From JAHEZL01 sp964406465 (GTDB taxonomy: Bacteria; Bacteroidota; Bacteroidia; Flavobacteriales_C; GCA-002722245), in assembly GCA_964406465.1 (NCBI GenBank), contig CAYORT010000002.1:124001-188000 (forward strand): a DNA stretch of 64,000 nucleotides. The letters are read 5' to 3'. Shown one piece after another: positions 59,906 to 64,000 of this stretch. A program made the translations under genes and the position numbers. The notes beneath the pieces are model-generated. The model did not search any database. It saw nothing but the letters and a program-made list of their open reading frames with translations, and was not told the DNA's origin. Position 1 is the stretch's first letter. Each line of letters starts with the position of its first letter.

Positions 59906-62152
59906 CTATTGTTTCCTAGTTTCCTGATTAAATATTTGGGCAGTAATTGTTTGTCCGTTCTTAAAGTAATACAACCCACCCCAAGAATACTTTATTTCTT
60001 TGTATTCGTTCGCTCGTCCGGCCTTCACAACAATAATTCTATTAATGGTTCTTTTAGGCTCAGTAATAGTTTCTTTGGTCACACCCTCAGGATATTTCTT
60101 GGCAAGTTCAGAAAGAAATTGTTCTGTTTGCTCTTTATTGCTGTAATCAATCTCTTTAGTATCTGTAGTTTTAACAATGGTAGTTTGCTCTTGAGCCAAT
60201 TGCTCTTTGTATTTAGCAATTAGAGCTTCCTTCTTTTTCTTCTCTGCTTCGGCAGCCAATCTAGCAGCTTCAGCCTGCTCTGCTACTAAAACCATGGAGT
60301 CGGCAACTGCCTTCTCTCTTATAGCTTTCAACTCTGCTAATTTTTGCTCCGCTAAGGCCTTCGCATTCGCCTCGTCGGCTGCCTTTTTAGCGGCAGCTGC
60401 TTCGGCAGCTAAACGAGTTTCTTCTTCTTTTCTTTTTCTTTCGGCTTCTTCTGCCGCTTTCTTAGCTTCAGCTGCCAAACGAGCTTCTTCTGCCGCTTTA
60501 GCTGCAGCAGCTTGCGTAGCTAAACGAGCCTCCTCTTCCTTTTTCTTTGCTTCTTCAGCTTTTGCTTTTTCTATGTCGGCCAATCTTTTTTGCTCAGCAA
60601 GTTGCGCTGCATAAGCCGAATCTTGAGAAGCTTTAATTTTAGCTTCTGCCAATGCTTTTAAACGAGCAGCCTCTTGCTCTGCTTTAAGTTTCTCTTCGGC
60701 AATTCTTTTTTGTTCTGCTTCAATCTTCTCTCTTTCTTCTTTGGCCTTCCTTTGTTCTTCCAACTTAGCCAATTCTTCAGCTTGTTGTTTTTGCTTAGCC
60801 GCTTCTTCCAATTTTCTTTGGCGTTCGGCATCAGCAGCCTTTCTTGCTTCAGCCTCCTTTTGCTCTTGGGCAATACGAGCAGCTTCAGCCTCAGCAGCCT
60901 TCTTAGCTTCTTCTAACAAACGAGCTTCTTCTGCGGCTTTGGCAATTCTGGCTGCTTCTGCGGCCTCAGCAGCTTTTTTAGCTTCCTCGGCTTTTCTAGC
61001 TTCTTCAGCAGCCTTTTCTGCCTTGATTCTTTCTTCTTCGGCTTTAATCTTAGCTGCTTCTTCAGCCAATCTTTTCTTCTCTGCTTCTGCTGCTTCCGCA
61101 GCTTTTCTTGCTTCTTCAGCTTTCGCCTTTTCCTCTTGTTCTTTACGTACTCTTTCTTCTTCTGCGATTCTTGCCGCCTCTGCAGCTTTCTCGGCCTTAA
61201 TCTTTTCTTCTTCAGCCTCTTTCGCCTTTGCCTCCAATGCAGCCTTTTCTGCAGCCTCTTTTCTCTTCGCCTCTTCCATCTTAGCTTGCTCTTCCAATTT
61301 CTTGCGTTCTTCTTCCGCCGCTTTGGCTTTAGCCGCTTCTGCAGCCAATCTATTTTTTTCTTTTTCGGCCTCCACTTTTGCCATTTCAGCCTCCTGACGT
61401 AATCTTTCTGCTTCTTGCAATCTCTTAGCCTCTTCCTCTTTTTTCTTCGACTCTATAGCAGCCAATCGCTCGGCCTCTTGCGCAGCCAATGCCTCAGCAG
61501 CTTTCTTCTTTTCTTCCTCTTCCTTTTGTTTTGCCAATGCTTGCGCCTTCATTGCAGCATCCTTTGCTGCATCAATCTCAGCCTTTTTCTTTTCAAATTC
61601 TGCTGCAGCTGCTGCCGCGGCCTCAGCTTTCTTAGCATCATCCACAACTTTATCTTTTTCTACAATTTTTGCTTCCATTGCATCGAGTTTTGCCTTGATA
61701 CTCTTTTCGTAGTTCAAGTCATAATCGAAGGCTCCAATATCATCTTGAAAAAACACTTTAGCGACTGGTTCCTCAAAACTAAAAGTGGTACCATCCTTTG
61801 GAAAAGCATACATCTTAATGATCATGTCGGTCGACATATTTTCTTCTTTACCTGGCTCAGGAAAAGCGGTATTTACCGCAATGGTTTCCTTCACATATCC
61901 TGCCTTTTCAATAACAATGGTATAATTCTTATTAAAAGGAATGTAGAATATGAATTGCCCTTTTGCATCGGTTACGAAATCTTTAACCTTTACCCCGTTC
62001 TCATATAAGGTAACTGTAACACCCTCAACAGATTTCCCCTTTTCCTTTAATAATCCAACATACTCTAAAGAAGGACTATCTTGCGCTACAGCAGCTCCCC
62101 CAATAACCAATAAAAACAAAAGAGTTAGCACTCTTAACATAATACCCTTCAT
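59906..62152 (-). CDS. Secreted protein with beta-sandwich head and very long charged helix
   Basis: 748 residues with a signal peptide (MKGIMLRVLTLLFLLVIGGAAVAQ). Residues 28-110 are a carboxypeptidase-regulatory-like beta-sandwich (EYVGLLKEKGKSVEGVTVTL, DAKGQFIFYIPFNKNYTIVIEKAGY). Residues about 150-635 are almost purely Ala/Glu/Lys/Arg (AEEERKKLEEQAKMEEAKRK type), with no Pro or Gly breaks for long stretches, predicting a continuous coiled coil or single helix. The last ~110 residues form a compact domain (EIDYSNKEQTEQFLSELAKK, RIIVVKAGRANEYKEIKYSWGGLYYFKNG). A TolA-like envelope-spanning spacer is plausible. It is the third gene of an operon with an LPP20-like lipoprotein and a truncated upstream gene. 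Confidence 0.78.
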   Translation of the reverse strand: MKGIMLRVLTLLFLLVIGGAAVAQDSPSLEYVGLLKEKGKSVEGVTVTLYENGVKVKDFVTDAKGQFIFYIPFNKNYTIVIEKAGYVKETIAVNTAFPEPGKEENMSTDMIIKMYAFPKDGTTFSFEEPVAKVFFQDDIGAFDYDLNYEKSIKAKLDAMEAKIVEKDKVVDDAKKAEAAAAAAAEFEKKKAEIDAAKDAAMKAQALAKQKEEEEKKKAAEALAAQEAERLAAIESKKKEEEAKRLQEAERLRQEAEMAKVEAEKEKNRLAAEAAKAKAAEEERKKLEEQAKMEEAKRKEAAEKAALEAKAKEAEEEKIKAEKAAEAARIAEEERVRKEQEEKAKAEEARKAAEAAEAEKKRLAEEAAKIKAEEERIKAEKAAEEARKAEEAKKAAEAAEAARIAKAAEEARLLEEAKKAAEAEAARIAQEQKEAEARKAADAERQRKLEEAAKQKQQAEELAKLEEQRKAKEEREKIEAEQKRIAEEKLKAEQEAARLKALAEAKIKASQDSAYAAQLAEQKRLADIEKAKAEEAKKKEEEARLATQAAAAKAAEEARLAAEAKKAAEEAERKRKEEETRLAAEAAAAKKAADEANAKALAEQKLAELKAIREKAVADSMVLVAEQAEAARLAAEAEKKKKEALIAKYKEQLAQEQTTIVKTTDTKEIDYSNKEQTEQFLSELAKKYPEGVTKETITEPKRTINRIIVVKAGRANEYKEIKYSWGGLYYFKNGQTITAQIFNQETRKQ

Positions 62153-62199
62153 ACTCTAAGAAAATTAATTACCTGCTGCAAATATGCAAATATTTGTGG

Positions 62200-63600
62200 C
62201 TATTGTAAATAGGCCTTCATTAAATCGGCCGCCACACTCAACTTTATCTTTTTAACAGCCTTAACATAAGCGTCTTCTGCAGCTTTGTCGAACGACAGCT
62301 GAGTTCCTTTTATTGGCGTTAAATTGTTTTGATAAACTAAAGCACCACTTGATTTTTCTTTCAAACTTACCACTACATTGAGTAAAGATGAATAAAACTG
62401 CATTCCTTGTTCTGAATTAACGCCAGCATTTGAAGCGTCTGCTCGCACTTCAAGAATTAAATCGGCCTTTTCTGCAACATCAACAGGAATAAACCCATTA
62501 CTCACCAATGCCTCTTTGAATGCCCCATCTAAATACTTTCTAGTCAAAGCAATACCATTATTCTTTTCCTCTGAACGAATTAAAACATAAACAGGCAATG
62601 GTTCTATGCTAATTTTCTCACTTAAAGGAGTTACTAGCTGCAAAAGCTTTGAAGTTAAGGAACTCACTGCCGCCTCCCTCAATATTTGCTTAACATCAAT
62701 ACTCACTTGAACGTACTGCGAAAATGCTTGACGAGATACTTTTCCTATTTTCACTACAAAATTTCCATTTTGATCGCTTAATCCCTGCGCATAAGTGTAC
62801 AACTCCTTCTTTATTTCCACTTGTAAGGGAATAGCGCTTAATGACTTACCATCTGAACTTTTAACAACAAAATTCAATGAAGCGTTTGAGCCAATCTTAA
62901 CGCGATAAGTTTCTTCGCTAGCATCAATAACAATTTCGTTTAAAAGTGTTCTGTAGCCATTGAACAATTCATTGCCTAAGAAAATTGTTTTCCCTTCAAA
63001 TTGCGTTTGAAGAGATTGATCAAGATGTTTCTTAATTTTTTCTATACCAGAAACATAAGCCAACAAGGCTTCCTTGTATCTACCTTGAGCTTTAAAATCT
63101 ATAGCTTTCTTTAAATAATCGGAACCTTGAAAAATAGCGGCGTCAATTTCCTTTTGCTTTGCTTCTTGATAGGCACTTTTCGACAATTGATAGTACACCC
63201 AATAACCTTCTTCATTTTCGTAGGTTGCCACCTCCTCAAAGTCTTGTAATTGTTCGTTAACATTAACTTTGATATCCTGTCTAAACTCTTCTTTATATAG
63301 ATTATTTGTTTCTAACTGAGACAAAACAGAATTGGTGGATACATTCACCGATATTCCACTTGCCAAATCATTTAAAGCATTCTTTTTTGAGACCTCTCTA
63401 AAATCGCTGGGAGAAGTTTTCTTTGAAGCATGGCCAATTCCTACATAGTAAAAATCGGATGCTGGCCTTACTTTCACCCACGAAGGCACAGTAGTACTAT
63501 TATCTTTTTTAACCCCCTTATCCTCTACAGAAGTTTGTTTTGGAGCAGAACAAGAAATAAGAAACAATAGGTAAAGTGCAATATGGGCTAATATTCTCAT
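62200..63600 (-). CDS. LPP20-family lipoprotein
   Basis: 466 residues. MRILAHIALYLLFLISC is a lipoprotein signal with the lipid Cys at 17. An LPP20-type domain follows (VPSWVKVRPASDFYYVGIGHASKK, REVSKKNALNDLASGISVNVST, EEGYWVYYQLSKSAYQEAKQ). There is then a helical TPR-like stretch (FKAQGRYKEALLAYVSGIEKI) and beta-rich C-terminal domains (about 215-466; DLILEVRADASNAG). It sits in the outer membrane or periplasm. The start overlaps the upstream stop by 4 nt (ATGA), and the helical protein follows 47 nt later, so the three act together. Confidence 0.8.
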   Translation of the reverse strand: MRILAHIALYLLFLISCSAPKQTSVEDKGVKKDNSTTVPSWVKVRPASDFYYVGIGHASKKTSPSDFREVSKKNALNDLASGISVNVSTNSVLSQLETNNLYKEEFRQDIKVNVNEQLQDFEEVATYENEEGYWVYYQLSKSAYQEAKQKEIDAAIFQGSDYLKKAIDFKAQGRYKEALLAYVSGIEKIKKHLDQSLQTQFEGKTIFLGNELFNGYRTLLNEIVIDASEETYRVKIGSNASLNFVVKSSDGKSLSAIPLQVEIKKELYTYAQGLSDQNGNFVVKIGKVSRQAFSQYVQVSIDVKQILREAAVSSLTSKLLQLVTPLSEKISIEPLPVYVLIRSEEKNNGIALTRKYLDGAFKEALVSNGFIPVDVAEKADLILEVRADASNAGVNSEQGMQFYSSLLNVVVSLKEKSSGALVYQNNLTPIKGTQLSFDKAAEDAYVKAVKKIKLSVAADLMKAYLQ

Positions 63601-64000
63601 TTTTCGGGATTGTAAGTGTAAATTTCACGAGCTACGCTATCACTGATTTGATCATACAATTTTAGCATTAAGCTTTCTTTTGTTTCAACTTGCTTATTCG
63701 CATTTAATAAATCGCGCATCTGACGCTTTTGATCGGGATTACTGTAGACTACGTCTTGCGGACTAGTTACGTTTAGTGAATACCAAGTACCAGCATATAA
63801 ATTTTCGCGGATACCATTGTACTGCACATAATGCACAGAACTAGATTGCGTAAGCGTTTTGATACCCGATAAAAGTATTTCCCCTGTGGAAATAGACATC
63901 ATTTTATATTCAAATGAAATAGTCACTTGGCGACCACCAGTATATTCGTTGTATGTTACTTTTTTATAGTTGGTCTCTGGGTACATTAAATTGGTTTGAG
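63597..64000 (-). CDS. Envelope protein, C-terminal part (cut by window edge)
   Basis: The minus-strand frame is open from the window edge to 63597, at least 133 residues including QTNL before the first internal Met at 63986. The visible part is beta-rich (GRQVTISFEYKMMSISTGEILLSG, SVHYVQYNGIRENLYAGTWYSL), then helical (SDSVAREIYTYNPEK). Strands with TGEILLSG and the LPP20-like partner recall proteins of the CsgG/lipoprotein-assembly type, but this is not certain. It overlaps the LPP20-like start by 4 nt and is the first known member of this operon. Confidence 0.65.
   Translation of the reverse strand, partial: QTNLMYPETNYKKVTYNEYTGGRQVTISFEYKMMSISTGEILLSGIKTLTQSSSVHYVQYNGIRENLYAGTWYSLNVTSPQDVVYSNPDQKRQMRDLLNANKQVETKESLMLKLYDQISDSVAREIYTYNPEK

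Noticed and set aside
60207..61397. Long plus-strand open frames (135 and 218 codons) opposite the 748-residue helical protein
   Set aside because: They are mirror images of Ala/Glu/Lys codon runs, giving Ser/Ala/Phe-rich nonsense, with no signal peptide, motif or promoter.

Overview
The window looks like part of a Bacteroidota genome (Flavobacteriia, Sphingobacteriia or Chitinophagia-like; the order cannot be fixed from sequence alone). The evidence is: AT-rich DNA; five proteins ending in type IX secretion (T9SS) sorting domains, one of them a gliding-motility CHU_C type B domain; Bacteroidota-type promoters (TAnnTTTG at -7, TTTG at -33); a fused E1 alpha/beta 2-oxoacid dehydrogenase; and split transketolase subunits. 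A run of 100 Ns (28236-28335) shows this is a scaffolded draft or metagenome assembly. There are two tRNAs (Pro-UGG and Ser-UGA). I found no rRNA, CRISPR array, transposase or phage module.

Layout. 1-8.3 kb: secreted proteins (a truncated one, a tail-fibre-like one, a T9SS lipase-like one), a lipoprotein with membrane segments, a helical secreted protein, an MFS transporter and tRNA-Pro. 8.4-17.4 kb: ychF; the two transketolase halves separated by a VWA protein and a lipoprotein; an ECF sigma factor, a membrane anti-sigma candidate and a periplasmic sensor candidate; a secreted protein; a class III aminotransferase. 17.4-27.6 kb: an extracellular carbohydrate-active block with an SGNH esterase, a membrane-bound AraC regulator, a divergent CE2-type esterase, a decayed geranylgeranyl-reductase gene, a GH18 chitinase and a 1311-residue type B T9SS protein. 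27.6-38.2 kb: a TPR protein and a carboxypeptidase-regulatory-like protein, both cut by the gap; fused E1, murQ and a methyltransferase-like protein; an AraC regulator with an HMA-like N-terminus; an outer-membrane protein with a large lipoprotein; tRNA-Ser. 38.3-50 kb: a small protein, a two-component system, a DUF2490-like protein / beta-carbonic anhydrase / SulP set (probable bicarbonate uptake), a tripartite RND efflux operon and a stand-alone ppGpp-hydrolase-like HD protein.

50-57 kb, minus strand, is the most unusual region. It is a probable operon of a PqqD-like protein, an ATP-grasp enzyme, a PLP decarboxylase of the diaminopimelate-decarboxylase fold with an altered substrate motif, a urea-transporter/M23-peptidase fusion, a TPR-plus-beta-barrel protein and a TPR protein. 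It looks like a small peptide or amino-acid-derivative biosynthesis and export or uptake system of unknown product. Next to it lies an EEP-family nuclease gene bracketed by two palindromic repeats in opposite orientation. 58-64 kb: an acyl-CoA carboxylase beta subunit, then an operon of a cut gene, an LPP20-like lipoprotein and a 748-residue secreted protein dominated by a very long charged helix.

The window also carries several interspersed palindromic elements, one of about 135 nt inside the 50-57 kb operon and a related piece before tolC. Functional calls rest on motifs and family memory; no database search was run.
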